DNA of 64,000 bases, from assembly GCF_001043055.1 (NCBI RefSeq), contig NZ_JYLF01000005.1:124001-188000 (forward strand), given 5' to 3'. Of the stretch, positions 10,950 through 20,343 are shown in pieces. The notes beneath the pieces are model-generated. The model saw nothing but the letters and a program-made list of their open reading frames with translations. It searched no databases and was not told where the DNA came from. Position numbers and translations under genes: made by a program. Position 1 is the stretch's first letter, and every line of letters starts with the position of its first letter. Origin of the DNA: Pseudomonas weihenstephanensis. Lineage in GTDB: Bacteria; Pseudomonadota; Gammaproteobacteria; Pseudomonadales; Pseudomonadaceae.

Positions 10950-11123
10950 GATCGGATTCCTGAACTGCACAATGATTAAAAAGTGTAGATATCAAGCGCC
11001 ATCGACATGCCATATTCGGTACGCGTTTTGTGATGGGATACGGGCAGTTACAACATATTCAGATCATTCACGGCTGATGGGTTGTCGGGTCTTACAGCAC
11101 CAAGAGGGCAACGCGCGTAGCGC

Positions 11124-12314
11124 TTAATGTTCAGGCTGGCTGACCACTTGCAACGCTTGTTCAAACAGGTCGTTGATGGCCTCGACTTTAAATTTTTGCG
11201 CTGACACTTTGGTAGTGGGACGGCTCAGATCGAGCACCGCGGCATGGAGGGGCGAGTTGAAGTTCACAGCACTGAGGTCTACACCCTGCCCCTTCAAAAA
11301 CTCTCGCAACTTATAGGTATCCAGATACCAGGCGCGTAAATTTTCATTTCCGTTGTACAGGCCCTTGATTTTGAAAAGCTCAATGTTTTTATCCTTGAAG
11401 GGCTCATTTTGTGGCACCACATCAAAGGTAAGCGTTTGAGCCTCGTTACCGTCAGGCACAAACCCGACCCTGAACACACTCGCGCCCTCAAGGCTGTCGA
11501 TATAAGGATTCATGTGGCCGAGCATGGAGCTGTTTCTTTTGTGTTTTTGATTACAGATCGATCCCGCCGGGATCAAATTGAACAAAGAAATCGCCAGGAA
11601 CGGGAAGCGCGTCTTGGGATAAAAATGATCAAGGTCAGGACGTACCGAAATAGCGGAATACGTCTGGATCTCCTCCAGCGCGCAATAGGGACAGACCGTC
11701 AGGGCGAGTTGACCCGTGATCGCCATACCAAATTGTTCAGAGATAGCTTCGTAATCAAAACAATCTTTGAATACCTGTATCCAGGGTGGAAAGCGCTCTT
11801 TATCGGCGTCGGTGACTTGCGAGTGACCGCGCTTGGCGTTTTCTAATCGACACAGGTAGCGCTTTTTTTTATGCCGCGGCAGGTCGGACTCCAGCTGTTC
11901 AATAATATGAGGCGTTAAGCACAGCGTGTACCGGTCGGTTAAAATCCGCAGTTCGTGAATGGCTTTAATCACAGCCAGATCAAAAGCGTCTTTCCCAGCC
12001 GCCGACTGTATATCGAGGTTAACGGCATCGAACGCCAGGTCCGATTCCGTCAGCAGATAGGCGTAACAATACCGCTCGGCAAGCATCGGGAACAATGCAA
12101 ACAGCTCTTCAATTTTGGCTTCAAACAGGGCGGGTGGAGCAATCAGCAGCCCCTTCAAGTAGTCTTTAGTGAACACCCCTCTCGCCTTGGCCTGCTCGTC
12201 GAGAGGGACCTTGTTGAGCAGGTTAACTATTTTGGGATACAGCACATCTTCCAAGGCGTACTCAACGTACGTCTGGATGAATGCATCCGCGTAGACTTTA
12301 TTGATTTTGATCAT
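11124..12314 (-). CDS. HNH endonuclease, Septu PtuB-like
   Basis: A 397-residue protein using ATG at 12314 (MIKINKVYADAF); a TTG-started extension to 12359 is less likely because it lies deep inside the upstream gene. The C-terminal half holds an HNH nuclease core with a zinc knuckle: CPYC at residues 208-211, DLDHFYPK at 227-234, and NLIPAGSICNQKHK at 246-259. This arrangement is typical of PtuB-type and related HNH proteins. The N-terminal ~200 residues are helical and unassigned, making it longer than canonical PtuB. It overlaps the upstream ATPase gene by 17 bp, so the two are co-translated. In Septu systems the ATPase senses or gates and the HNH protein degrades nucleic acid. Membership in Septu rather than a sister ATPase-HNH family is inference. 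Confidence 0.75.
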   Translation of the reverse strand: MIKINKVYADAFIQTYVEYALEDVLYPKIVNLLNKVPLDEQAKARGVFTKDYLKGLLIAPPALFEAKIEELFALFPMLAERYCYAYLLTESDLAFDAVNLDIQSAAGKDAFDLAVIKAIHELRILTDRYTLCLTPHIIEQLESDLPRHKKKRYLCRLENAKRGHSQVTDADKERFPPWIQVFKDCFDYEAISEQFGMAITGQLALTVCPYCALEEIQTYSAISVRPDLDHFYPKTRFPFLAISLFNLIPAGSICNQKHKRNSSMLGHMNPYIDSLEGASVFRVGFVPDGNEAQTLTFDVVPQNEPFKDKNIELFKIKGLYNGNENLRAWYLDTYKLREFLKGQGVDLSAVNFNSPLHAAVLDLSRPTTKVSAQKFKVEAINDLFEQALQVVSQPEH

Positions 12315-14013
12315 GATAGAGAAAATAGTTCTTGATGGGAGTGCCCGGCAGTTTTTCAATCAGCACGCGGTCTTGGGAGGTTAATTGCCCTTGTTTGGCT
12401 GCCTGCAACAAGTGCGCAATTTTTCGCTGTGCGTGCTCTCCAAAGGTCGATGTCAGGTGCATGCCATTCATATAAATATCGGCAATGCTATTACCAAATC
12501 CTGAGGACGGGGTCACTTCAATATCGCCGTCTTCATTTTTGGCGAGCGACACAATATCGTCAGGCAAAAAGTCACTGATCATGATCGGCGAATGGGTGCA
12601 GATAATAACCTGAGGCTTTCTGACACCTCGGCTCTGCTCCAAGTACCACAGGTGAGATAAAAACTCATGCAAAAACGTCCGTTGCCATTCGGGGTGCAAA
12701 TAGAGATCGGCCTCGTCCAGCAGAAAAATATGATTGGCTTGGGGTGAGGCAGTCTTTAAATAGTGATAGCTCTCGGAGAACACATGCGCACGTGCCAGCT
12801 CTCCACTGCTAATTCCTCGCCAACCCCATTTGATATTGGCCGCGATATTAGCAGGCAGTCGTTGGATGACCTCTGTCAACGCCTCGATGGTCGCGTAGTC
12901 ATCCGTCTTGACCCTCCCCAAATTCAGATATTCTCCGTCATAACAATGGTCAATAATGAGGGAAGCCAAGCGTTCAAATACCTTGAAATAGCCTTCCAGC
13001 ACATTCTTCATATGCTCGACGCCAATACGGTATTGGGATAATCGTACCCACTCTGATTCTTCTAATTGAAGCAGTGCCCGTCTCAAACAATCAGAAACCA
13101 CAAGGGTATCCGGAAAGTCTCTCACCACCACACTGTACTGATGAAGCAAGCGTGACAGGCTGTCTTCTTGCAGACCGGAGACCTTACTGAGTGCACTTAT
13201 AATGGAAAGAATATTCATACCCAGTAGTCGCTGGTACACGCTGCCGTAACTGACTTCCTCCTCACTCAATTCAGGCGAATAGTTGACATGTTCCCATTGG
13301 GAAAGCAGTTCGTTGCTGTATTTGGCATTCGTTGAAGGACGCCGTATGACGCGCTCAATGATGCTCATGGAGGAGGAGGTAAAGGTGAATTCAAAGTTAA
13401 CGCTTTCCAAAAACTCATCGCGATCCGGTGCGTTATTAAAATAGCGCAACAACTTCTCAAAATAGCGTTTTTTGCGGGCGGTACTTTTTACGTTCTCTCG
13501 AATACTCAGATCATGGATATGTTTGAATTTTTTAGCCTTCGAGAAATTTAACCCTCCCTCGTCCCCCGAGAGCGAATTAATTTTCACAAAGTGTATAGCA
13601 TGCTCGGTTAGAAATTCCTGATTATCTGAAACAAGAAAGAATCGCGCATCTGATTCGACCCACGTCAGTTCCGTGACATCAATATTGATCATGCATAAGT
13701 GATAGCACGTTTTAGCGCTATCAAAAAACACCACCAGCGCTCTGGAGTCACTCTCACCGCTGAGCAATTCTAGCACTTCTAGCGTGCTGCTCTTACCCGC
13801 GCCATTGGGCCCAATCAAGGCCGTACAATGATGATCACGGTAAAACCACGTCGTATCGTCCTTTTTAAATAGACTTGCATGGCCACGACTGTAAGTGCAG
13901 TTAAAACTGCCATTAATAGGAATATTAAGGTTCTTTAACGCCTTATGTTCCGCCACAAAAATATGGACCAAAATCATTACCGTATCCATTGTAAGTAAGG
14001 CAAAAGACGGCAT
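12298..14013 (-). CDS. AAA/ABC-type ATPase, Septu PtuA-like
   Basis: A 571-residue SMC/OLD-like ATPase. The Walker A motif GPNGAGKS is at residues 68-75, Walker B LLDEAD at 431-436, and the H-loop region THSPI near 473. The order and spacing are those of ABC-type ATPases with a long helical insertion between the two halves. The start at 14013 is supported by GGGAGG upstream; the internal Met at residue 9 has no ribosome-binding site. There is no TOPRIM domain, so it is not a classical OLD nuclease, and no reverse transcriptase lies nearby, so it is not a retron partner. With the overlapping HNH gene it forms a two-gene unit like PtuAB. The genes sit between a toxin locus and housekeeping genes. 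Confidence 0.8.
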   Translation of the reverse strand: MPSFALLTMDTVMILVHIFVAEHKALKNLNIPINGSFNCTYSRGHASLFKKDDTTWFYRDHHCTALIGPNGAGKSSTLEVLELLSGESDSRALVVFFDSAKTCYHLCMINIDVTELTWVESDARFFLVSDNQEFLTEHAIHFVKINSLSGDEGGLNFSKAKKFKHIHDLSIRENVKSTARKKRYFEKLLRYFNNAPDRDEFLESVNFEFTFTSSSMSIIERVIRRPSTNAKYSNELLSQWEHVNYSPELSEEEVSYGSVYQRLLGMNILSIISALSKVSGLQEDSLSRLLHQYSVVVRDFPDTLVVSDCLRRALLQLEESEWVRLSQYRIGVEHMKNVLEGYFKVFERLASLIIDHCYDGEYLNLGRVKTDDYATIEALTEVIQRLPANIAANIKWGWRGISSGELARAHVFSESYHYLKTASPQANHIFLLDEADLYLHPEWQRTFLHEFLSHLWYLEQSRGVRKPQVIICTHSPIMISDFLPDDIVSLAKNEDGDIEVTPSSGFGNSIADIYMNGMHLTSTFGEHAQRKIAHLLQAAKQGQLTSQDRVLIEKLPGTPIKNYFLYHDQNQ

Positions 14014-14154
14014 CTTGCCCTCCCTTCCTCAACCATTAATCCTTGGCATGCCAGACACATGCGAATAATGGCATTTTACAATCAACCATAAAAAAAGTGC
14101 TACGGCCCACAGTAACGGCAGAGCCGCTGTGCTCAGCGGCCCTTCCCCGTCGGC

Positions 14155-14490
14155 TTACTGGCTTACGACCGTGCCATCCAGTGCGCGTATTTGCATAATC
14201 ACCGCGTTAACGCGGTTGACCAGGACGTAATGACGGCTGAACTCGACCCACTGGGCGTCTTCGTCAGGTTTTGGTAGGCCTTTGGCTTTCCAGTTTTTAA
14301 GTGCATTTTCCTCGCGGGTGTATTGATCAGGCGCCTTGTCCCCACTGGTGTAGCACGTGTGGTGATCCATGGATGTGGCCAATATGGAGCCTTTCTTGCA
14401 ATCGCTGGCGGTGTCATCTGCGGCCTGCACAACAAAAGGTGCTGCGCATAAAAAGCCGGCAATGAGTGATGCACAAAGGGTATTTCGCAT
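14155..14490 (-). CDS. Periplasmic RcnB-like small protein
   Basis: A 111-residue precursor starting at ATG 14490, which has AGAGG upstream; the reading extended to 14526 lacks this. A signal peptide (MRNTLCASLIAGFL, cleavage after VQA) is clear. The C-terminal part (QWVEFSRHYVLVNRVNAVIMQI) resembles the RcnB family signature of small periplasmic proteins, first known from nickel/cobalt homeostasis. Four Cys residues are present in the precursor, two of them in the mature part. No metal transporter is adjacent, so a metal role is inference only. Confidence 0.6.
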   Translation of the reverse strand: MRNTLCASLIAGFLCAAPFVVQAADDTASDCKKGSILATSMDHHTCYTSGDKAPDQYTREENALKNWKAKGLPKPDEDAQWVEFSRHYVLVNRVNAVIMQIRALDGTVVSQ

Positions 14491-14605
14491 GGTTAACCTC
14501 TTTAGGACGCAATGGACCGTATTCATGCCTGTGCTGCTGCAATGAGCGTCAGGCTTGAGGGGTAGACCCTTACAGCGCGCCAGAGTGCCGAACTTTCAAT
14601 AATGG

Positions 14606-15652
14606 TCAGGCATCACCGCCTTTGGCCTGGGTATGCAACAGAGTATCGAGGAACATTGCCAGTCCCACTTCCTGCACTTTAAGCCCTTTGCGTACCCTTG
14701 GCGTGGGCAGATCCGCCAGTGCGCCTGATATGAACCCCTCCAGCACGGCCGGGTGGATATAGCACTTGCGACACACCGCCGGGGTGTTTCCCAAGTGTTT
14801 AGCGACGTTTTTCACCATATCAACCACGTATCGTTTGGCGTCTGCCTCAGGCTGCCATTGCAGGCCTCGCAAAACTGATAGCGCTAATGCGCTGCCGGCC
14901 CAGGTGCGAAAGTCCTTGGCGGTGAAATCAGCGCCGGTCAAGGTGTGCAGATAGGCGTTAACGTCAGAGGACGTGATGCTGTGGCGTACCCCCTCTTCGT
15001 CCAGATACTGAAACAGGTTTTGCCCCGGAATCTCCAGGCAACGTTTGATGATCCCCGCCAGCCTGCGGTCCTTGACTGAGATTTGATGTTCGACTCCGCT
15101 TTTGCCGCGAAACTGAAATTTAATCGTGGTGCCACTGACCTCAACATGACGGCTGCGCAAGGTCGTCAGCCCATAAGAGCGATTGTCTTTGGCGTATTGG
15201 GTGTTACCGACGCGGATGAGGGTCGCGTCGAGCAAAGTGATTACCGTGGCCATCACCTTGTCCCGACTGAAGCCCGGTGTGGCGAGGCGCGCTTCCAATT
15301 GCTTGCGCAGCTTGGGCAGGGCCCGCCCGAATTCGCGCAGACGCGAGTATTTACTGGCATCGCGCACTTCACGCCAGCGCGTGTGATAGCGGTATTGCTT
15401 GCGCCCTCGGGCATCACGCCCCGTGGCTTGAAGATGCCCGCGTGGATCGGCGCAGATCCATACCTCGATATACGCGGGCGGCACCGCAAGGGCATTGATA
15501 CGTTTAATTTCGCCCGGATCAACAATGCGTCGGCCTTCGGGATCGAAATAACGAAATTTCCCACGTGACCTTTTGCGGGTGATTCCAGGCTGCGTGTCGT
15601 CGACATAATGCAGGTCGTGTGGCAACACATCAGGGAACGGTATCTCGGGCAT
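14606..15652 (-). CDS. DNA topoisomerase IB
   Basis: A 348-residue poxvirus-like/bacterial type IB topoisomerase, which relaxes supercoils through a 3'-phosphotyrosyl intermediate. The start is taken as the ATG at 15652 (MPEIPFPDVL); an extension to 15718 has no family similarity. The catalytic residues are visible: the segment YAKDNRSYGLTTLR with its Arg, Lys 184 in GKSG, Arg 249 in KDFRTWAGS, and the nucleophile Tyr 298 in CRKCYIHPAV. The length is normal for the bacterial family. It is a stand-alone gene divergent from the acyltransferase-like gene, with a 283-bp intergenic region holding no other gene. Confidence 0.93.
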   Translation of the reverse strand: MPEIPFPDVLPHDLHYVDDTQPGITRKRSRGKFRYFDPEGRRIVDPGEIKRINALAVPPAYIEVWICADPRGHLQATGRDARGRKQYRYHTRWREVRDASKYSRLREFGRALPKLRKQLEARLATPGFSRDKVMATVITLLDATLIRVGNTQYAKDNRSYGLTTLRSRHVEVSGTTIKFQFRGKSGVEHQISVKDRRLAGIIKRCLEIPGQNLFQYLDEEGVRHSITSSDVNAYLHTLTGADFTAKDFRTWAGSALALSVLRGLQWQPEADAKRYVVDMVKNVAKHLGNTPAVCRKCYIHPAVLEGFISGALADLPTPRVRKGLKVQEVGLAMFLDTLLHTQAKGGDA

Positions 15653-15935
15653 GGCAGCGATCCTGAAGGAAAATGGGCCGTTACAGCTATTGACCGCGTG
15701 CTCGGGCAGACGTGCCAACCCATTGCAGCCTGCGGTTCTTGTGCCTTGCCTCGGTGGTCGCCGAATCAGCCCATCACAACCTCAGCACAAGCTCCTGTGC
15801 TGAGGCATTGATGAGCAGGGTCCAGGCTCTGTGGAATGAACGATGGTCAATCGAATTAGAAACGTTATAAGATAACTACTAATTCATGTTCGCCCTTGCA
15901 CGTTCATTCCCACAATCCTTGCTTGCGATCCTTCA

Positions 15936-17102
15936 ATGACTAACGCTCCCACTGCTGCACCTCCCATTCACCAACGCCTGCTGTCCATTGACGCCCTGCG
16001 CGGTCTGGTGATTGTGCTCATGCTGCTGGACCACGTGCGCGAGACCTTCTTGCTGCACCGACAGGTCGCTGACCCAATGAGCATTGACAGCACCGAACCT
16101 GCCCTGTTTGTCAGCCGTACCCTCGCCCATTTGTGTGCCCCGGTGTTTGTTCTGCTCACGGGGTTGTCCGCGTATCTCTACGGCGAGAAATATCAGGGCA
16201 AGGGCGATGTATCCGCTTTTCTGTTTAAGCGCGGCCTGTTTCTGGTGGTGCTGGAGTTCACGCTGGTCAACTTCGCCTGGACCTTCCAGTTCCCGCCCAG
16301 CGTGATTTACCTGCAAGTCATCTGGGCCATTGGTATCAGCATGATTGCGCTCTCAGCCTTGGTCTGGTTACCCCGTCCCGCGTTGTTTGTTGTGGGCCTC
16401 GTCATCGTGGCCGGGCATAACCTGCTCGACACAGTGCACTTTGCGGTGGGTTCTGACCTGCACGTGCCGTGGGCAATTTTGCATGACCGGGGCTGGATCG
16501 AGTTCTCGGACACCTTGCGACTGCGCACCTCCTACCCTGTGCTGCCGTGGATCGGTGTCATCGCGCTCGGTTATTGCGTAGGCCCGTGGTTTACACGCTC
16601 GGTTTCAGCCCACGTCCGTCAGCGTTACTTGTTGTTGACGGGTACAGGTCTACTGATGGGTTTTGTCGCGTTACGGTGGCTCAACGGTTATGGCGAGGCG
16701 CAATGGACGAACTACGGGAATGTCACCCATACGCTGATGAGCTTTTTCAACATCACCAAATACCCGCCTTCGTTGCTGTTCCTGACACTTACGCTGGGCG
16801 TTGGGCTCTTGCTGCTGTTGGCGTTTGAACGTGCCCAGCAACACAAATGGCTCAGCACACTCGCGGTATTGGGTGGCGCACCGATGTTCTTCTATCTGTT
16901 GCACCTGTATGTGCTCAAAGTGCTGTATGTGCTCTGCGTTGCAGCGTTTGGACTGAATCACGGCGCCTACTTTGGTTTTGACGGCATTGGCGCTGTCTGG
17001 CTCACCGCCATTGCGCTGGTCACTGCTCTGTATTGGCCGGTGCGCTGGTTTGCCGGGTTAAAAAGCCGTCGACGTGACATCACCTGGCTCAAGTATTTTT
17101 GA
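15936..17102 (+). CDS. DUF1624/heparan-alpha-glucosaminide N-acetyltransferase-like membrane protein
   Basis: A 388-residue polytopic membrane protein with roughly ten hydrophobic segments. The N-terminal motif LLSIDALRGLVIVLMLLDHV is the family signature, with the conserved Asp-Ala-Leu-Arg-Gly and a downstream Asp-His. Relatives of the eukaryotic HGSNAT fold transfer acyl groups across membranes, but bacterial members are mostly uncharacterised. It lies just upstream of a small secreted protein and an OprD porin on the same strand (70-bp gap), so co-transcription is possible. The substrate is unknown. Confidence 0.85.
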   Translation: MTNAPTAAPPIHQRLLSIDALRGLVIVLMLLDHVRETFLLHRQVADPMSIDSTEPALFVSRTLAHLCAPVFVLLTGLSAYLYGEKYQGKGDVSAFLFKRGLFLVVLEFTLVNFAWTFQFPPSVIYLQVIWAIGISMIALSALVWLPRPALFVVGLVIVAGHNLLDTVHFAVGSDLHVPWAILHDRGWIEFSDTLRLRTSYPVLPWIGVIALGYCVGPWFTRSVSAHVRQRYLLLTGTGLLMGFVALRWLNGYGEAQWTNYGNVTHTLMSFFNITKYPPSLLFLTLTLGVGLLLLLAFERAQQHKWLSTLAVLGGAPMFFYLLHLYVLKVLYVLCVAAFGLNHGAYFGFDGIGAVWLTAIALVTALYWPVRWFAGLKSRRRDITWLKYF

Positions 17103-17172
17103 AGGGATACCCGTGGATGGCGCACAGATCCTGCGCTTTCGAACTTCTTGAACTGTTTTTGGATGAATGAAC

Positions 17173-17379
17173 ATGCGACGTTGCTCCCTGCCCCTGTTTC
17201 TGACCAGTGCATTGCTATGCGCGTCGGTTGCAGCCCAGCCCCATGAAGTGAAAATGCTCACCTGTGGCGCCACGAGAAGCATGCTGCATGAATCGAGTTA
17301 CTTACAGATTGCGCCCACACTGCCAAAGCTGGCGCTCGATCGCCTGAGTGCCGCGTTTGAACAACAGGTTGCGCAATGA
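17173..17379 (+). CDS. Small secreted protein coupled to OprD porin
   Basis: A 68-residue reading with a clear signal peptide (MRRCSLPLFLTSALLCASVAA). The start at 17173 has GGA nine bases upstream, better placed than for the ATG at 17167. The mature part is only about 45 residues and matches nothing I know. Its stop overlaps the porin start in an ATGA arrangement, suggesting translational coupling. It may be a truncated periplasmic protein or a genuine accessory peptide. Confidence 0.5.
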   Translation: MRRCSLPLFLTSALLCASVAAQPHEVKMLTCGATRSMLHESSYLQIAPTLPKLALDRLSAAFEQQVAQ

Positions 17380-18719
17380 CGGCGCTGAACACTCGGGCCG
17401 CGATGCTGATGGTGTTCGTCAGCCCGATCACTCTGGCTGACTCCATTCAATCCCAAAGCCAGGGTTTGATCGAAGATAGCACCTGGAACGTGATTAACCG
17501 CACAGTGTACGACCGCCGAGACTACCAGCATGGCGCTCGCAACAGCGGCGCCCGTAACGCCTACAAACCAAAGGCCGAGCGTAATGGCTATGCCGAAGAA
17601 TGGGCCTACGGTTTGATGGCCACCCTGCAATCAGGTTTCACACAAGGGTTGATTGGCGTAGGGGTCGATGCGCACGCCTACCAAGGCGTCAAACTTGACA
17701 GCGGTGGCGGACGGGCTGGCAAGGCGCGCTTGCTGGGGCTGGACAACGAAGGTTACCCCAAGGACAACTTTAGCCGAGGCGGAGCAGCACTTAAGCTGCG
17801 CATGTCCAATACCGTGGTGTCCTACGGCGAACAGCGGGTCAAAACGCCAGTCTTCAGCTCTTCCGACAGCCGTTTGCTCCCCGAGACAGCAACCGGGGTC
17901 TTCGCCGTCAGCCATGAGTTTGCAGACCTTAAAATGGTCGGCGGGCATTTCACTGAGAGCACCGACCGTAACGCCAGCAGCCACGATCAAGGCTTTGTGG
18001 TGAACTACTCCAATGCGCTCAAAGGCGATGCCTTTGACCTGGCAGGCGTGGTTTATACCCCGCGCAAAAACTTCAGCGCCAGCCTCTACACCTCACGCTA
18101 TGAGAACACCTGGAACCAGCACTATCTGGGTGCGATCTTTAGCCACGCGATTGATGCTAAACGCGCGTTGACATTCAACTTCAACCTTTATCGCACAACC
18201 GATGAAGGCAAAGCGCTGTCAGGCAGCATCGACAACACGACTTGGAGCGCACTCTCTACCTACTCCCAAGGGCCGCACAGTGTCAGCCTCGGTTACCAAA
18301 AAGTACACGGCAGCACACCGTTCGACTACGTGACCCGAGGTGCCATTTTCATTACCAACGCCGTTCAGTTGTCTGACTTCAACGCACCCAACGAACAGTC
18401 ATGGCAAGCCCGCTACGATCTGGACATGTCGCCCTGGGGCCTGCCCGGATTGATGTTCAGCGCAGCCTATGTGCGTGGCAGTGATATCGACGGCAGCCAT
18501 GTGGACCCGCGCGGCGGCTATGCCTACTTGGGCTATGGCAAACATGGCAAGCATTGGGAGCGGGACCTGGAGGCGCGTTACGTCATACAGAGCGGTGCCG
18601 CCAAGGGCACCCTGCTGTCACTGCGCCACAACATCCACCGGGGCAACGCTGCACAGGCCGAGCTGGACACGGACCAGATACGGCTCGCCATTGAATACCC
18701 GCTCAGTGGCAGGCTCTGA
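17376..18719 (+). CDS. OprD-family outer membrane porin
   Basis: A 447-residue beta-barrel precursor with an N-terminal signal peptide (cleavage near LADS). Characteristic OprD features include the early segment NRTVYDRRDYQHG, the Gly/Lys-rich loops after GVGVDAHAYQGVKLDSGGGR, repeated amphipathic strands, and a C-terminal strand ending EYPLSGRL. The family mediates uptake of amino acids, aromatic acids and similar small substrates in Pseudomonas. The specificity of this paralogue cannot be read from sequence. It follows a small secreted protein with ATGA overlap, and converges on the channel gene after 41 bp. Confidence 0.9.
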   Translation: MTALNTRAAMLMVFVSPITLADSIQSQSQGLIEDSTWNVINRTVYDRRDYQHGARNSGARNAYKPKAERNGYAEEWAYGLMATLQSGFTQGLIGVGVDAHAYQGVKLDSGGGRAGKARLLGLDNEGYPKDNFSRGGAALKLRMSNTVVSYGEQRVKTPVFSSSDSRLLPETATGVFAVSHEFADLKMVGGHFTESTDRNASSHDQGFVVNYSNALKGDAFDLAGVVYTPRKNFSASLYTSRYENTWNQHYLGAIFSHAIDAKRALTFNFNLYRTTDEGKALSGSIDNTTWSALSTYSQGPHSVSLGYQKVHGSTPFDYVTRGAIFITNAVQLSDFNAPNEQSWQARYDLDMSPWGLPGLMFSAAYVRGSDIDGSHVDPRGGYAYLGYGKHGKHWERDLEARYVIQSGAAKGTLLSLRHNIHRGNAAQAELDTDQIRLAIEYPLSGRL

Positions 18720-18760
18720 ATCATTCAAGGCGAGGGGATCGATGTTTCCTCGCCCCCCCC

Positions 18761-19504
18761 TTAAAACTTATGACCCAGGGCCATGCCTGCAAAAAATGAC
18801 AACACAATCAAGGCAAAGCTTGCCCACAGCGCGTATCGCTTGAGGCTGACCAATTGATTGTTAACGGTGTCCACTTTAGTACTCAGAGCACTCAGCAACG
18901 TCGACATGTCTTCGAGCGCTTTCGACGTGTGGGCAAACCTGTCCGTCTGAACCTGTGCATGTTCGCGGTCAATAAGGATTGGCTGTGCCGCTGACTCGCC
19001 CCTGGCTGAATACCAGCCCGAGCGTCCCAAAATGATCAATATCGCGGTCGCGCTGTACGTCATCCCGATCAGGGCTTGGGTCGCCACAACAATACGTCCT
19101 GCCCCGGGCTTGGGCACAATGTCGCCAAAACCCAGGGTTGTGAACACGACAGTGGACGCGTAGAGATAGTCCCCGTTGAAGGGACTTTGCAGCACTGAGT
19201 AGGTTGCGCACGTAGTCGGGATGTCTAACAGGCAGTGTCTCTGATAAAGAACCGCAAACAGAAAGATGTAAATCAGCGCCACGGCCAGAAAAAAAACAAA
19301 GACAATACTGCCTTCCCAGGGCGCAGGTTTTATCCCCGAAAAGAGCGCGATATTAAAGCATGCATAAAAGATCATCAGCGCCAGATAGCTCTGCCACCAA
19401 GCTGTGAACTCCAAACAGGCATAGACCGCGAAGCCCCCTGTTAGCGCAATGACCAGCAGCCCTAAAACGTCTGCTGTACGGCTCTCTTTTTTGGCTAACA
19501 ACAT
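18761..19504 (-). CDS. Two-pore-helix type potassium channel family protein
   Basis: A 247-residue membrane protein. The start at ATG 19504 has GAGGA at good spacing; the ATG at 19522 does not. Three N-terminal hydrophobic segments precede a pore loop with the selectivity-filter-like motif TTLGFGD, followed by another membrane helix (QALIGMTYSATAILIIL). A helical segment with heptad character then leads to a C-terminal membrane anchor (ALIVLSFFAGMALG). The filter resembles K+ channels (TVGFGD with Leu for Val). The C-terminal anchor is unusual for a simple Kcs-type channel. Confidence 0.8.
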   Translation of the reverse strand: MLLAKKESRTADVLGLLVIALTGGFAVYACLEFTAWWQSYLALMIFYACFNIALFSGIKPAPWEGSIVFVFFLAVALIYIFLFAVLYQRHCLLDIPTTCATYSVLQSPFNGDYLYASTVVFTTLGFGDIVPKPGAGRIVVATQALIGMTYSATAILIILGRSGWYSARGESAAQPILIDREHAQVQTDRFAHTSKALEDMSTLLSALSTKVDTVNNQLVSLKRYALWASFALIVLSFFAGMALGHKF

Positions 19505-19609
19505 ATGAAAATCCTCATGCAACCACGGTTTCGACTTCCATAAACCCGCCTTCCCGGCAAACAGTTAAATCCATGAACAGCCGCTTTTTTTACCTTCAAC
19601 GGCCATCTT

Positions 19610-19828
19610 TCAGGTGGCGTGTAAAAGCCGCCGCTCCATATGGGTCGTATGCCACACCGGGTCGTGTTCGATGTCCGTCAGCGTAAACCCTTGCCGACGC
19701 CAAAAATCGACGGCGCCGGGCAGAAACAGAGGTGCATGCAACGCCGCACGCGTAGAAAACATCTGCGCCTGCGCCTCTGTCACGAAGTCCACAACTTCAG
19801 CGATATCGCCCGTGACTCCGTAAAAAGA
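19610..19828 (-). pseudogene. GNAT acetyltransferase remnant with internal deletion
   Basis: The frame has no usable ATG near its start and begins right behind the stop of the neighbouring copper-chaperone gene. Conceptual translation gives a GNAT-like N-terminal piece (GDIAEVVDFVTEAQAQMF) joined directly to a GNAT-like C-terminal piece (FWRRQGFTLTDIEHDPVWH). The ~100-residue acetyl-CoA-binding middle is missing. This pattern indicates an internally deleted acetyltransferase gene, not a functional short ORF. Confidence 0.6.
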
Positions 19829-20314
19829 TCAGTGCATGTTGCCGTGATCTGACATGTGCATGGCCCCATGATCATGCTTGGACACGGCGTTGAGCGCGCG
19901 GGCCGGGGCCTTGACCTCAATCGATTGCTGAGCGCCTTTGGCATCCTCAATGACCAGCGTCAGTGGCACGCTGTCGCCCTCTTTGATTTGCCCGACCAGG
20001 TCAATCAGCATGACGTGATAGCCCTCTGGCTCAATGTCGACGGTTTTACCCGCCGGCAAAGCAACGAAAGGCACAGGTCCCATGCTCATCACATCGTTGA
20101 CCATTTTCATCTCGTGGATCTGTACGGTCCTGGCCACAGGGGATTTGACCTCCACCAGTTTGCTGTCCGTGGTCGAAGTAATGTGCATGAAGGCACCACT
20201 GGCTTGCTGGCCAGCCACCGTGGCACGTACCCACGCGTCATCCACGGTGGTTTGCGCCGAAACGTGCAGGCTCAAGCCCAGCAACGACAACATCAGATAC
20301 TTAACAGGTTTCAT
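19829..20314 (-). CDS. Periplasmic copper chaperone PCu(A)C
   Basis: A 161-residue secreted protein (signal peptide ending VSAQ) of the PCu(A)C/DUF461 family, which delivers Cu(I) to the CuA centre of cytochrome c oxidase. The copper ligands are visible as HEMKMVNDVMSM followed by HVML, the H...M...H.M pattern of the family. A His/Met-rich tail (KHDHGAMHMSDHGNMH) adds potential copper sites. It lies 29 bp downstream of the SCO gene, its usual functional partner, so they form an operon for CuA assembly. Confidence 0.9.
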   Translation of the reverse strand: MKPVKYLMLSLLGLSLHVSAQTTVDDAWVRATVAGQQASGAFMHITSTTDSKLVEVKSPVARTVQIHEMKMVNDVMSMGPVPFVALPAGKTVDIEPEGYHVMLIDLVGQIKEGDSVPLTLVIEDAKGAQQSIEVKAPARALNAVSKHDHGAMHMSDHGNMH

Positions 20315-20343
20315 AAGGTTGGCTCTTTCAAAGGGGCGTTAAA

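Noticed and set aside
11124..14013. Retron with ATPase-HNH effector
   Set aside because: No reverse transcriptase gene or msr/msd-like inverted repeats flank the pair.
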